A stretch of DNA of 64,000 nucleotides from Prostheceraeus crozeri (lineage: Eukaryota > Platyhelminthes > Polycladida > Euryleptidae). Numbering within the stretch: the stretch's first letter is position 1; the number at the start of each line of letters is the position of its first letter. This document shows, piece by piece, positions 24,045 to 34,996 of the stretch. Below the pieces are notes generated by a model that was not told the DNA's origin, ran no database searches, and was given only the letters and a program-made list of their open reading frames with translations. The stretch lies in NCBI GenBank assembly GCA_907163375.1, contig CAJQUW010005587.1:1-64000 (forward strand). Reading direction: 5' to 3'. The position numbers and the translations under genes are program-made.

Positions 24045-24800
24045 GGCCTATATCGAAGGTAGAGTGTCGACTCAAAAAAGTTACAATATTTATTTTAAAA
24101 GATTCAGTTTTTTGCGGAGATCACGTTCCTGTGGTCCAAAAAAATTGAGCAGTTTTTATAAGCTAAATTTTGTGCAAATTATTACTGTGTTTATATACTA
24201 CCGACAGGAAGCCACTTTATAAGTAGTATGAAACAATAAGTCGATTATCAAAAGGAATGAATACTTGCTAACAAGCATCAAGCGGAAATTAACTGCATTA
24301 TAATGCAAGTCCCTGCAAGTCTTCAAGGAAAAGTTGAGATCCTATTGTGCGTCTTGCCTGAGATGTCATGTTTTCAATTCAATTTTCAGCGGCATGATTT
24401 TATTTTTTCACAAGACGTCATTTCTAGAATCTGCATAGTAATGTTGACCCATTAACATCTTTTAAAGTTCATTATGATGCTTTGCACTTTCAGTGGCAAG
24501 TAGTAGTGGCAAATGATCTTGTTAATGAAGCTGACCTTTAAAGTAATGACAACCCGAATTACCTATTTAACAATCCATATTACCTCCATATAGGTTGTCA
24601 TGACACGGAGGATTTGTAAAATACAATTCTTTCTTCTGTATTGGTGCTGTAATCAGTCAAATTCGTGTACATTTCTCAAGAAGTGCAAAAATTGCATATT
24701 TTACAGGTGGTACTGGTCTCAACTCAAGTTCATAATAATCAAATTGGGGATTTGATGAATGCTTTGTTGCTACTCAACCTATTCTCCCCATAATCCGCTC
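24045..24800 (-). repeat. Diverged copy A of the ATAGAG-TIR family
   Basis: Shares GGTAGAGTGTCGACTCAAAA and TTTTTTGCGGAGATCACGTT at its left with the inverted copy at 57.6 kb, and later AATGAATACTTGCTAACAAG-like strings. The right terminus is decayed (TACTCAACC replaces CACTCTACC). It is the oldest-looking member in the window. Confidence 0.75.
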
Positions 24801-25037
24801 TGTCTGATGATGCTATTCTGATCGGATTGGATCGCTTTTGCATTCCAAATTGATCATGTTACTATAAATAGCATTTTGAAATTCAAATCATGAGTCGAAT
24901 ATTGCAAGTTCTTCTCTAGTTCTTGCAATGAATTCGTAAGTATTGGAAAATAGATTTCCATTTAATACATCGATAATATTTGTAGCTCTATGCATAAATC
25001 GTATCATTAAACCTTTCAGAACAGCATCGGTGTATTC

Positions 25038-25510
25038 ACATAATTAGATTGTTTAATCGTATCACTTTGCTAGACGTGCAAACTGATTCAAACAGATGGC
25101 ACATGCAGGAACTTAATAAGTGGGCAAAAAGAAATTTTTAATACATTGCAGAGATAGGAAAAATAGTCGTGCGTCGCTTGCGGATTGCTCTGAATTCCTT
25201 CAAAATGCTCCGATCGCCACGACTCCTTCACATTCGAGGAATTCAGATCATTGCGCAAAAGTTTTCTCGATAATGTTGGGCCCTCCGATCATTTTAAAAA
25301 AAGCTAGCAGGCGCATGAAAAAATGTTCACAAACTTCTCTGTAGAACTTGACATCGTCTGTGTCTCTTTGCTGTGTGATGCGGTTGATAACAGTCATTGA
25401 AACTTTGCACAATTTGGCGTGTTTAATGTTGAACTGACTGCTCATTGTTCGATTGCTATGGTATTTAGTTAGCAGATTGTACCATTTCATTTGCGTTACA
25501 TGTTCCAATG
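25038..25510 (-). repeat. Coding-like dispersed repeat, copy 1
   Basis: Read on the minus strand, an 86-codon frame (25508-25248) contains RTMSSQFNIKHAKLCKVSM, VKFYREVCE and FFKMIGGPNIIEKTFAQ, then stops. The same protein-like text recurs in copies at 52.7, 54.9 and 55.4 kb, so the repeat descends from coding sequence. I do not recognise the protein. Confidence 0.75.
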
Positions 25511-25913
25511 TTTCCCTTCTAGCCTCCCAATTCTTCCAATGTACACCATCCTCTCAAGCGAAAGTCAGCGGGCGGTCAGACCAAGACTTGCATGTTATCT
25601 GAGGGAGGATGACCCTGAAAATGAAGGCCTAACTTCAAGTCTGCAGCATGTGTGGAAAATATAATTCTTTTTTCCATATTGAATAAATAACATAATTGAA
25701 TTTCAAACTGTCTGTGAAGAGATGACAAGGTTTTGAAGTTCCGGAGGGCTAAAACCTGTTTTATCAATTTATTCGACATCGTGTCCTTTCATTCCAAAAT
25801 CCTTTTCTTCAGTGCCTCTAGCGAGAGATTTCATTAGCTTGTGAACATGCAAATATGGCGAATATTATTCTGAGGGGAATTGAGACAGCGAGAGCATTAT
25901 TGACATGAGATAA

Positions 25914-26303
25914 TCATTGGAAAAAGGTCAACTCACATGATATCACTAGATATCTTTGACAAGATGAAAAGCAGAAGTAAATAATAAGAAAATCCTTTAA
26001 TGTTTCATCAACACATGGCAAACAAAGGCGATCATTAAGGAATAGACATCCACACGATGGACAGAAGTTGGATATTAATAATATGGATATGAGAAAAACG
26101 AAAACTTCGGTATTCACTTGGTAGTCCGGCAGCCAGCACGAGTTTCTGTAGGGAACGAGGCCGAAAATGAGACTTTCACAGAAATGATGTACAGCATGTA
26201 CAGCATGGAATGTCCTCAGGTCATTTCCTTTCAAATTCAGCCTCTCAAATTCGAGCCTCTTAATGTCGGCAAACACAAGCATTCTGAGCAGCTTTATCCA
26301 CAT
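25914..26303 (-). CDS. Hypothetical ORF with CxxC pairs, 129 codons
   Basis: Not recognised. The C-terminal half has a hydrophobic run (VFVFLISILLISN) followed by FCPSCGCLFLNDRLCLPC, a CxxC-x11-CxxC arrangement that could bind zinc. There is no supporting start context, neighbour or second copy. Part of the frame overlaps an imperfect foldback (26118-26586). A chance frame of this length is expected about once in this window, so this is only a candidate exon. Confidence 0.2.
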   Translation of the reverse strand: MWIKLLRMLVFADIKRLEFERLNLKGNDLRTFHAVHAVHHFCESLIFGLVPYRNSCWLPDYQVNTEVFVFLISILLISNFCPSCGCLFLNDRLCLPCVDETLKDFLIIYFCFSSCQRYLVISCELTFFQ

Positions 26304-26586
26304 TCAACCACATTCTCACATCAGAAGCATGATAACAGCGCATGTATATGATAGGAAATGACCTGACGACATTCTATGCCACAAATTATGACTCTGGGCT
26401 CAGTACTTTTCATTTAAAGAGAGAAAACATAAAAAATTTCATTTTAGTTAAAAACTGCAATCTGTCTCCTATTGGATTAGCATGCGTCTTTCTTTGATCC
26501 TGTCTGACAAGAAGAGGAACTCACTAGAACTCGGCAGACGCAGCGATTCGTAGTAAACTGTTGCTGTGCTGGCTGCCGGACTATGG
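26118..26586. repeat. Interrupted foldback repeat
   Basis: Inner arms (about 26205-26230 and 26354-26380, sharing CAGGTCATTTCCT in one orientation) and outer arms (about 26120-26145 and 26558-26583, sharing GCTGGCTGCCGGACTA) pair in the same order, with unpaired DNA between them. It looks like a decayed palindromic element. Confidence 0.6.
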
Positions 26587-27002
26587 CCACGCATGCTGAT
26601 ATCTATTTAGTAAGCAGCGTTTGTCGAAGAAACATCAGAATGAGTCACTCGGATGCTCGTAACATAGAAATCCGATTATTCGCTTTGCTGAAGTCAGTGG
26701 GACTAGAGTGGACTGCAGCTGTTTGTTGATGGTCATCTGTCAGTCATATTGCTACCTCTTAAGCAAAATCACATTTGTGGAGCATGCAAGTTAGTTGCCG
26801 GTTCGTGGTGTAAATGAATATTTTGCAAGCTATTTCATCAAAATACTTTTACAATTACATAGAAATCTTTACAAGGTACAGTGACATAGAGCAAGTACAT
26901 TATATCAGGTAGAAGAGCAAGTCAACATTTATTAAATTCCCATTGTTTCTGAGTAAGTAATTTTACTGAGTCAGCCGATATTTTACTTGTCATTTTTCTA
27001 TG

Positions 27003-27215
27003 AAAGTTGTTCATATATCTCCAATTCCAAATTAGACGGCCTTAATTGCATGATTGAGGCCGTCTAATTTGCCATGTAATACCATTGAGGTAGTAGCATT
27101 TCACCATCCATCTTCGCATTCCCAGCGAAAATGACATCGAGGTGATTCTTGTGGTTCACAATTTGGAATCTTGGATATCTCAAATTTGACATACTTTCAT
27201 GCTCTGAGCTGCACG
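27003..27215. repeat. Hairpin-bearing dispersed repeat, copy 1
   Basis: Matches 35392-35600 in reverse complement. It contains a 42 bp palindrome (27029-27070) with arms AAATTAGACGGCC and GGCCGTCTAATTT. Confidence 0.85.
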
Positions 27216-28663
27216 CGCCATGTAGAGAATTATCATAGACTGAGTCTTGGACTTCTATAACATAGCACCTAAAGAGAAATCTAAAATAGCAGGTATACGA
27301 GGTGAGGCTGATATTGTATTTCATCGTGTTGCATTTAAGCATGGATCTGTTGATTAATTTTTGTGATAATGTGCAGCTACATCTGGAAAATTATGCCGAT
27401 TTACATAAATTTTGAAGTATAATTTCTATAGCTTCTTTTTCATTCTGACTTAAGATTAGTCCACCTTTTGTACACTGGTAAATGAGTTATCTGAGGAAAC
27501 TAATTCATGCATCAATCAATATTATTGATATAGATCTACTGGCTACTATCTTTTTCAACTAAATAAAGCATTGGAGCGCTATCGACAGAAATAATTTGGG
27601 ACCACGTGCAAACTTAAAAAGAGACTTAGTCAATAATCTAAGTCAAATTAATCCTTTGGAAACAAACTTGCATTCCAGGTTTACACTTTTCGCAAATGTT
27701 AGGTCACAGTTTCCTTTTCCAAATGAAGCAGTTCATCAAATAAGTGCTATTTCGATTCGTGGATTGGTAAAGGGTTTTGGTTTTACTTCCTCAGACGATT
27801 TTATTCACTCGTGAGCTTTCAAAGATCCTCCAGCACCACTGCATGTGTTGCTTTACTTTTTGAAGCCACAGCGGTCCATAGAAGCTAGGAACATTGATAC
27901 AGCAAGCATGCATGCGCCAGGGTATAATCGAGTCTCAGATTTTATAAATATTTGTCAGAAATTGCCATATTCTTACAGAATGAATGCTCATTTGGATTTT
28001 CTGATACAACAAGCACTGCTGCAAATAGCACTGCTGACATAATGAAATGCATCACTTACTGAAATTTCATAATTCATCTCATAAGATATCAATTTTCCAT
28101 ATAGGCTCTAAAATCATTGTGTAAAACGGGATAAAAGTTTTCATGATCTTTATTGTGGTGAATTCTGCGATGCTTGCATGGATAAATTGAAGGGAATATA
28201 CTCGCCTGATACCTCGCAATGTTTCTGTTGGTCCGAAATTCAAAAGGTACGAGTATTGCCTACTCGCATTCACAGATATAGTTGATGAATCTGATTTGCG
28301 GCAACAAACGAAGTCAATAATGAATACACATCTGAGGGTCATGCTTCGATATCGATCGAGACTCTTCTTCTTCTGCCTGAGGAAGATCGATTGAGACTCG
28401 TCGAATGATGTCACTGTAGCTATCAAATTCAGCAGTTGTGAGAATGTATTAACTATGCCATCAAAGAAGAGAAATTTTGAGTTGATCCTCTGTGTAAATC
28501 ATATTGTTCTTTATCCATGGATCATGTGGCTCATTTTTCAACGGAAAACAATAGAATGTACATTAATTGGAGAGTCTTTAAATTTGTTGTCATTCTCATT
28601 CTTATAAAGGACTAACAACACAAAGCATTTGCTCAGCATTTTCCACTGTCTCCACAAACACAT
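27216..28663. other. Intergenic stretch with a weak split frame
   Basis: At 27596-28042 one frame is open for about 149 codons apart from one stop near 27812. It has no recognised domain. The 115-codon minus-strand frame at 28079-28426 is also unrecognised. Both are within what chance could give here and are not called as genes. Confidence 0.4.
28659..28663. repeat. 5 bp target duplication, left
   Basis: CACAT directly before the left LTR is repeated at 32701-32705 directly after the right LTR. Five bases is the duplication length expected for BEL/Pao elements. Confidence 0.85.
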
Positions 28664-28899
28664 CGTGAACAATTACATGTGCTTGCTCGCTTGTCAGTGT
28701 AATCCTAGAGAAGATAAATAACTTTCTCTCCTGTGGATTCGTCCATTTCCTTGCCTCGTGACATGCGGAAATGACTTATGTCAAAGGTCAGACTGTCTCG
28801 TTCATCTCCAATGTTAATGTTTCTTTCACAACAAAGTTTGATCTGATATAGAGAGGTTGTTTCTCTCTCTCTCTTCTTAGAGTGGGCTAACTTTCCACA
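28664..28899 (+). repeat. BEL/Pao left LTR, 236 bp
   Basis: Runs from (C)GTGAACAATTACATG to CTTTCCACA; the first base is C where the right LTR has the canonical T of TG...CA. A CT-rich tract of variable length lies near the end. Confidence 0.92.
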
Positions 28900-28970
28900 A
28901 TTTTGGTCCGGTGAGGCGGATATCGGTACTTCGTTTCATCTACTCTGATTCCTTTCACACACTAAGCAAC

Positions 28971-29951
28971 ATGAGTCTGCCTACAGACATATTGAGAGCA
29001 AGAAGATCAGTATGCCGTCGAACGATGACTCGTGCCCGTCAAGAAGTTGAGCAACTGATTGACTCCGACACAGACTCAGTCAAAATTCGCGGTGCTACTC
29101 TTGTCCTAGACGACGCAATGAGCCGACTTCGAGAACTGGACGAAGAGTACATCCAACGACTCTCAGGTGAGAGAGAAGAGGACATCGAAGCAGAATTTGA
29201 GAAGATGGAAGAGTACGACGGCGCATTCCTGCAGGCGAAGCGTCGACTACAAGAAGTGGAGGAACATCAGCAGTCCCGTAACTCTGAGCGGGGACTCGTG
29301 ATGAGTGAAACTTCTTCTGCGACTCATTCGCACGATCACATCTCGCTTCCAAAACTGACTCTGCCTACTTTCGACGGCGATCACATGAGTTAGAGGTCAT
29401 TTTGGGACCAGTTCGCGGCTGCAGTCCACGACACAGACATTCCAAATATTCGCAAATTTATGTATTTGAAATCCTGCTTGCGTGGATCTGCCAGCGATGC
29501 TGTCAAGGGAATCGCCACTACAGCAGCAAACTATTCACCAGCGGTCAGTGATCTACAAAGAAGATTCGGCAACCCCAACCTCTTGATCGGACTCCACACA
29601 AATCGACTGGTAGCCTTTTCACCTGTTGCTGACAGTGACTCTCGAGCATTTCGACGTCTAACTGACACATTTGAGATTTTGTTGAGAGAAATTAATCAAC
29701 TCATCACCGAGCTACTCGGTGGCGTCTCGTCTAACATATTCGACATGCTGTTGGCGCCCCTGCTTCTTCAGAAACTCCCTCCTAACGTCAGAATGGAGTG
29801 GAATCGAAGAAATCCTGATCCTCTACAACGTTTCGATCTTCAAAAGCTTCTTGACTTTGTTCGAGTTGAGGTGGAAACTTTAGAGAGCTCATCATTGCCT
29901 TTCAAAGAAGGACCGATCACGTCACAGATCATCGGCTACTGCCGAGCGTAG
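28971..29951 (+). pseudogene. BEL/Pao gag, one in-frame stop
   Basis: Encodes the structural Gag protein of the element. The start ATG at 28971 follows the left LTR by 71 bases. The first part is a charged helical region rich in Arg and Glu (about residues 10-110), followed by SLPKLTLPTFDGD, a common BEL/Pao gag phrase, and after a TAG stop at 29391-29393 the same frame continues with SFWDQFAAAVH, FMYLKSCLRGSA and LQRRFGNP, the DUF1759-type gag region. The frame then ends at 29949-29951. The C-terminal zinc knuckles normally expected are not seen, consistent with a deletion before the protease. Confidence 0.85.
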
Positions 29952-30179
29952 CCGGTCAACTACATCTAAACATCTGCACCAACCGCCAGTAAAGGTGCCA
30001 AGAGATCTCTCTCTTCTCAAGTTACTTGTCTCTGAAAGACTGCAAGCTGAAAGGCAGCATCCCACGCCGTCAAAGCGTCTTGCCAGGGGACACGTCGTGC
30101 AGTCGTGTCTCTCAAGGTAATCATAAATTGTCGTGTGCAACGCCACCACACGTCCACGTCTCTTCATGACTGTGCGACC

Positions 30180-31627
30180 TGCTCCCTAACGAACTCCCTG
30201 CTGACTTTCGGAAGATCGTTCTTGCTGACAAATATACAGGCGCACCGCAGCCCATCGACATTGTGTTAGGAGCTGACTGCCTACATGCTTTGTTTCTGTC
30301 CGTACCACCAATCATCACACGCGGCCTGAGTGCGTGGAACACTGTCTTCGACTGGGTTCTCTCGGGACGCTTGAACTCTAATGACTTCTCCACCTTCGTC
30401 AATATCGCACGCACTGTTGTTCTGAGGTCTTCGCCACATCCTTGTGATCCGAGTCAACTGTGGGACCTTGAACATGTCGGTGTTAGAGTTCCTGATAACT
30501 CTGTTTCGCTGAAACCTCCGAATTGGTCTAAAGGAAGATATGAAGTCTCACTTCCGTAGATCAACGACGAACGACCGTCTCTGAATGCTGACCAAGCAAG
30601 TGTACCTATGAAACAATTCTTCTGCTTGCCGAGCAACTTGCAAGATGAATATCGCGAAGTCTTTCTTGAGTGGATCAGCCTTGGCGTTATTGAGCCTACT
30701 GATCGAAGCGGAGGTAACTACATTCCTCACCATGGAGTTGTCCAAGGTTCGAAACTCCGTGTCGTTGTTGATGTCTCGGCTAAGGCCCAGAACGGTTCCA
30801 GTCTGAACTGCCTGCTTCATCCAGGCCCTACTGTCTCCCTCGATTTGGTCGCTGTCCAACTTCGATTCCGTTTGCATAATTGTGCAATGACTGCCGACAT
30901 TCAGAGAGCCTTCTTCACTATCGGTATCGACGATCGTGATCGCTCATTCCTCAAGATTCTCCTGCCGTCTGGCAAACCTTACAGATTCACCAGTCTCCCT
31001 TTCGGTCTCAATTGTGCTCCTGCGATCCTGAACCACGTGATCAAGCACCACCTGAACTCCGAGACTTCAGTACCACAGTCCTTGAGCACTGGATATGTCG
31101 ACGACCTGCTGATCGGAGATGACTCAACCACAGAACTGTCAAATCTCCGAAATAGTGCTGAGACTCTGTTTGAGAAGGCCGGTATGAAACTGGGAAAATT
31201 TGCAACATCTGAAGCTGCATCTGTGCTTATCAAGGATTCTCAACGCGGAATTGACCCAGCCAAGAATGATCCGAAATACAAGCTGTTCGTAGGAGACGAC
31301 GGAACGCTACTCAGTCGCCTACGCACGAATGAGGATTCACTGCCCTTCATCGACTCCGAGTCGCCTGTGTTTGCTCTCCTCGTCGAAGACATTCATGCCA
31401 GACTGTTTCACCAAGGTGCAAGCTCAACAATCGCTGAATACTCACGATCCTTTGTTACGCCTCGTCTCCGTCAACTCGTCAAGAAGATATTGGGAGCCTG
31501 CATTCCTTGTAAGAAAATTAATTCTCGCTCCTTCCGAAATCCGGAAGGTTCTCTCCCCAAATTCAGAACTACAGAGGCTAGAGCTTTGAACGTACCGGCA
31601 TTGATCACTGTGATCCACTATACATAA
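30180..31627 (+). pseudogene. BEL/Pao protease remnant, reverse transcriptase and integrase N-terminus
   Basis: One frame with a stop at 30557-30559. Early part: IDIVLGADCLHAL and AWNTVFDWVLSG, the end of the BEL aspartic protease-like region (DUF1758); its catalytic DTG part is absent. From 30608: reverse transcriptase with KLRVVVDVSAK, MTADIQRAFFTIGI (first catalytic Asp), LPFGLNCAPAIL and YVDDLLIG (the active-site pair). At about 31200 the thumb passes directly, still in frame, into LFVGDDGTLL and an HHCC zinc domain (HARLFHQG...CIPC) that begins integrase, so the RNase H region has been lost by an in-frame deletion. Confidence 0.88.
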
Positions 31628-31639
31628 GAGAAAAGGGCA

Positions 31640-32426
31640 AAGCTAGGATCCTGTTATTTACGTGTGCGGTGACACGCGCTGTTCACGTCGAAGTTGTCAG
31701 CTCATTAAATGAAACCCACACCTCCCTCGCGATCCGCCGATTCATGGCTCTGCGTGGTCGAGTCTTCTCATTCTACAGTGACAACGGCACATCGTTCACC
31801 TGCTTGCGAACGCTACTCAAAGGTGAAGTCGAATGGTTTCTTATCCCAGTTCGTTCGCCTTGGTGGGGCGGGTTCTGGAAGAGGATGGTAGGAACAGTGA
31901 CGAGAGCACTCATCGCTGCACTCTCTCGTGCTTCTCTTTCCTTAATTGAACTACAGACAGTCGCAGCAGAATGCGCAGAGGGAATTAATCGTCGCCCTCT
32001 GTGCATCATCAATGAAGATGAGGGTGACGAGCCCTTCACACATGCACACTTCTTGTATGGCTGCCCGCCTCCGGCCCTAACAGACCGTTCGATCAGCGAC
32101 AGCACCTCACTACTCCCTGAGAGCCTTGGTCATCGCTGGAGACATCGACTTTGAGTTGCTGAGCACCTGTGGAATCGCTGGCGCCGAGAATATCTTCCTG
32201 CTCTGAGAAATGGGCGGCGCATGCTAAGAGACTCGCAAATTCCGAAGACTGGAGACATCGTATTGGTGGACGGGAAGCCTCATCCGCGCTCTCGTTGGGT
32301 CGTGGGCAGAGTCGGTTCTGTCCACTATGGTCGCGAAAGATACGCGCGCGCGCGGCTGATGTTATTTCCAAAGGGCGGACAAGCCGGCGTGTGATTCAGC
32401 ACCTGTACCCTTCAGAAGTTGTCTGA
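31640..32426 (+). pseudogene. BEL/Pao integrase core and C-terminal domain
   Basis: After a frameshift near 31625, one frame gives CAVTRAVHVEVV (the first Asp expected there is not clear), FYSDNGTSF (second Asp) and SPWWGGFWKRMVG, where the catalytic Glu of the family is replaced by Lys. A stop at 32152-32154 precedes EHLWNRWRREYLPALR and GDIVLVDG, the DUF5641-type C-terminal domain of BEL/Pao integrases. A last frameshift near 32390 precedes the final residues, with a stop at 32424-32426. The Lys substitution would inactivate strand transfer even without the breaks (inference from DDE chemistry). Confidence 0.85.
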
Positions 32427-32466
32427 CATTATTCCGCTCTGCTGCGTTCGCAGCCCTGGGGAGCTC

Positions 32467-32700
32467 TGTGACCAATTACATGTGCTTGCTCACTTGTCAG
32501 TGTAATCCTAGAGAAGATAAATAACTTTCTCTGCTGTGGACTCGTCCATTTCCTTGCCTCGTGACATGCGGAAATGACTTATGTCAAAGGTCATACTGTC
32601 TCGTTCATGTCCAATGTTAATGTTTCTTTCACAACAACGTTGATCTGATATAGAGAGGTTGTTTTTTCTCTCTCCTCTTAGAGTGGGCTAACTTTCCACA
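32467..32700 (+). repeat. BEL/Pao right LTR, 234 bp
   Basis: Begins TGTGACCAATTACATG and ends CTTTCCACA; followed by the CACAT duplication. It matches the left LTR throughout. Confidence 0.93.
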
Positions 32701-32900
32701 CACATCGCCTGATGATTTAAAATACACTATTTCAGAACGCCCGAAGAGAAAGAGCAACACGATTACAATGCATTCAACTTCTGTATGAATGACATGGATT
32801 CAAATTATCAGCCTCATTTCGTATAAAAGAGTTAAGGATATCTGATCAGATTTCATTCCAGATGCTAGTTGAGTCCATGATTTCCGTGTATTATTATATG

Positions 32901-32985
32901 ACTAAATCTAGGATTTCCATGCGTAGAAAGTACTAGGATGCGAAGCATCCGATTTCTTTCTGCGCATGGAAATCCGAGATTTAGT
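32901..32985. repeat. Long hairpin
   Basis: Arms of about 35-40 bp, sharing ACTAAATCTAGGATTTCCATG (left, imperfectly paired) around GGATGCGAAGCATCC, itself a small palindrome. The structure is nearly fully paired. Confidence 0.88.
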
Positions 32986-33060
32986 CATTTATTGTAATAT
33001 ATATTTAGTCACTATCTAGGTTAACGAAAGTAGACAAACTAAATCAAACTATGTATATGA

Positions 33061-33156
33061 TAAGCTACTGATTTGAGGATATTCAATGGTCAGAATCCAC
33101 GAGTCCGAAGGACGAGTGAATTCTGATACCATTGAAATCCGAAAATCAGTAGCTTA
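33061..33156. repeat. Long hairpin
   Basis: Arms TAAGCTACTGATTT and AAATCAGTAGCTTA with an inner paired section around CAGAATCCACGAGTC / GACGAGTGAATTCTG. About 75 bp after the previous hairpin. Confidence 0.88.
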
Positions 33157-33652
33157 ACATTATATAGCCAACGATACAACTTAGAAATCTATGCTCGCAT
33201 CCATCTGAGGATTTCTGGACCTGCATAGTTTTCTAGACTTCCTTGATCCATCCAAACCACTACATCCACTGTTACAAAATAATCGGAAGGGATCTTCTTC
33301 TTTTTTTTATTTTTTTTATATATTATTTTATCCCCTTTGTAAATATATCCTATCATTATAATTCACCCAATACTTTCACAGAATCACCCAAGGTGTAGTA
33401 GATTAGACGGTTTAAGCTCATTTGGTATAGATTATGATATGACAAAGTTGGAGTGTTATGAGTTGCATGTAAATAGACCTACCATAGATCCTACATACGT
33501 ACTATACATATCTTTATGTTATAGAGGAGTGTCATGTCCAGGTGCTAGTATACAGCTGTTCATGATCTTAGGTTATCTAGGAATCAGATCAAACTATTTT
33601 GAATTTTTTCGAATGTCAAGCACTTCTTTCTGAACAGTTCAGTGATATCAAA

Positions 33653-34882
33653 ATGGCTTCTAAAAGATTTGCTCATACATCAGATGAAAAAAGAAAAAAT
33701 GATAATAAATTAAAAATGACAAATAATTGCATTCCCAAGAGTACATTGTCGGGAAGTAGGTGGGCAATGAAACTTTTCTATGACTGGCTGGCCGATTGGA
33801 GAGTGAGATACAACGATGGCATTGATAAAGTATTAAAAGAAGTACATGAATTTACCAAAGCAGATTTAGACTCAGATTTCTTTTTTGTGATATGCGCAAA
33901 GCTACTGGAGAAATTTACCCTCCCCAAACAAAGAAAAATATTTGTACCGCTATTCAGTACCATTTCAACAACATGTTGGATGGAATATTTCCATATTTAA
34001 TGATGTCGAATTTATAGAAAGCCGCAAGACGTTAAACAGCGAAATGAAAAATGCCGCTGAGATTGCCCTGGTCCGTCCGAAAAAGAAAGCTGTTGTAATC
34101 AGTAAAGATGATGAAGATTTGCTTTAGGAAAATGGATCATTCGATTGTTCAGGTTCAGAGCAATTGTTGAAGAGTTTGATTTATTTTTTTGGTTTACATT
34201 TTTCGCTACGGCTGTGCTCAAGAACAACGGGACTTAATATGCTTCGGTGAAAATTCTCGAATTACATTGCACAAAGATAAAGATAGAAAAGAATATTTGC
34301 AATATGTGGAAAGGGTATCAAAAATAGGAAATTCGGACTGAAAATGGCACGTTACGAACCAAAAGCCACAAGATTGTACTCTTCTAATGATTCTGCACGT
34401 TGTCCAATAAACTTACACAAAAAATATTTAGAACATAGACCAGAATCTAATGGAGAACCAGGATGCGAAGCATTTTATTTGAGTCCAATAAAATTATCTC
34501 AAACCAACATTTGGTATAATAGAATTCCATACGGAATACACTCAATTCATAAGGTAACAGCTCGACTTACAGAGAGCTTGGATTTGCCTGGATTTGTATC
34601 GAATGCGAGTTTAAGGAGAACGGGACAGAATCGTTTTTTATCAAGTGGATTACCGGCTGCTATTGTTCAAAAAAGACGGGAAGAACAAGCGAAAATGCAG
34701 ATGCTGCATACATCGATGCAAGTGAATTTGAACGACGAATGTCAGGCGCATTATATTGCCAAATGAATGAAAACAAAGTCAATGTTGAAGCCCAAAGGAA
34801 GGAATCGGCTCCACCAATGAGTTTTTCAAATTGTTCAAATTGTGAAATCAACATTAAGATTCATATTCATCAAAATATCTGA
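33653..34882 (+). pseudogene. Crypton/DUF3504-type tyrosine recombinase, decayed
   Basis: Starts MASKRF (33653). Order of recognisable parts: KSTLSGSRWAMKLFYDWLADW (N-terminal helical domain), then a frameshift near 33960, FNDVEFIESRKTLNSEMK and SKDDEDLL, a stop at 34125-34127, SEQLLKSLIYFFGLHFSLR, another shift, QEQRDLICFGENSR, a stop, and then AFYLSPIKL, WYNRIPYGIHSI, ASLRRTGQNRFLSSGLPA. A last shift leads to SFSNCSNCEINIKIH with a stop at 34880. This order matches the DUF3504 domain of Crypton transposons and Crypton-derived genes such as KCTD1-, ZMYM- and QRICH1-like proteins. The HxxR position of the recombinase is degraded (NASLRRTG). Whether it was a mobile Crypton or a retro-copy of a domesticated gene is open; no element ends were identified. 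Confidence 0.7.
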
Positions 34883-34963
34883 TATAGTAATACTCTACAA
34901 ACTAATAATTGTTCACTACTTTTTAATCTTACATTTTGCTATTGGTCTTTAATGATGAAATAA

Positions 34964-34996
34964 AGTACGAGTACTTTCTACAGAAAGTACTCGAAC
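34964..34996. repeat. Short palindrome
   Basis: AAAGTACGAGTACTTTC pairs with GAAAGTACTCG across a 5-base centre. No other context. Confidence 0.7.

Larger units (their letters stand above)
28664..32700 (+). mobile_element. BEL/Pao LTR retrotransposon, defective
   Basis: A 4037 bp element with matching LTRs and a 5 bp target duplication. Internal order is gag, protease remnant, reverse transcriptase, integrase, the Pol order of BEL/Pao. It is shorter than usual for the family: the protease front part and the RNase H domain are missing. Stops at 29391, 30557, near 31625 and at 32152 and several frameshifts break the reading. The LTRs differ at roughly nine positions outside the CT tract, so the copy is fairly old but not ancient. 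Confidence 0.95.
32706..33598. other. Short stretch with two long hairpins
   Basis: No gene. It contains the two hairpins listed separately and a T/A-rich run near 33300. Confidence 0.5.

Noticed and set aside
27596-28042. Split frame of about 149 codons as a host pseudogene
   Set aside because: No recognised domain and one internal stop; a frame of this size with one allowed stop is expected by chance in this much AT-rich DNA.
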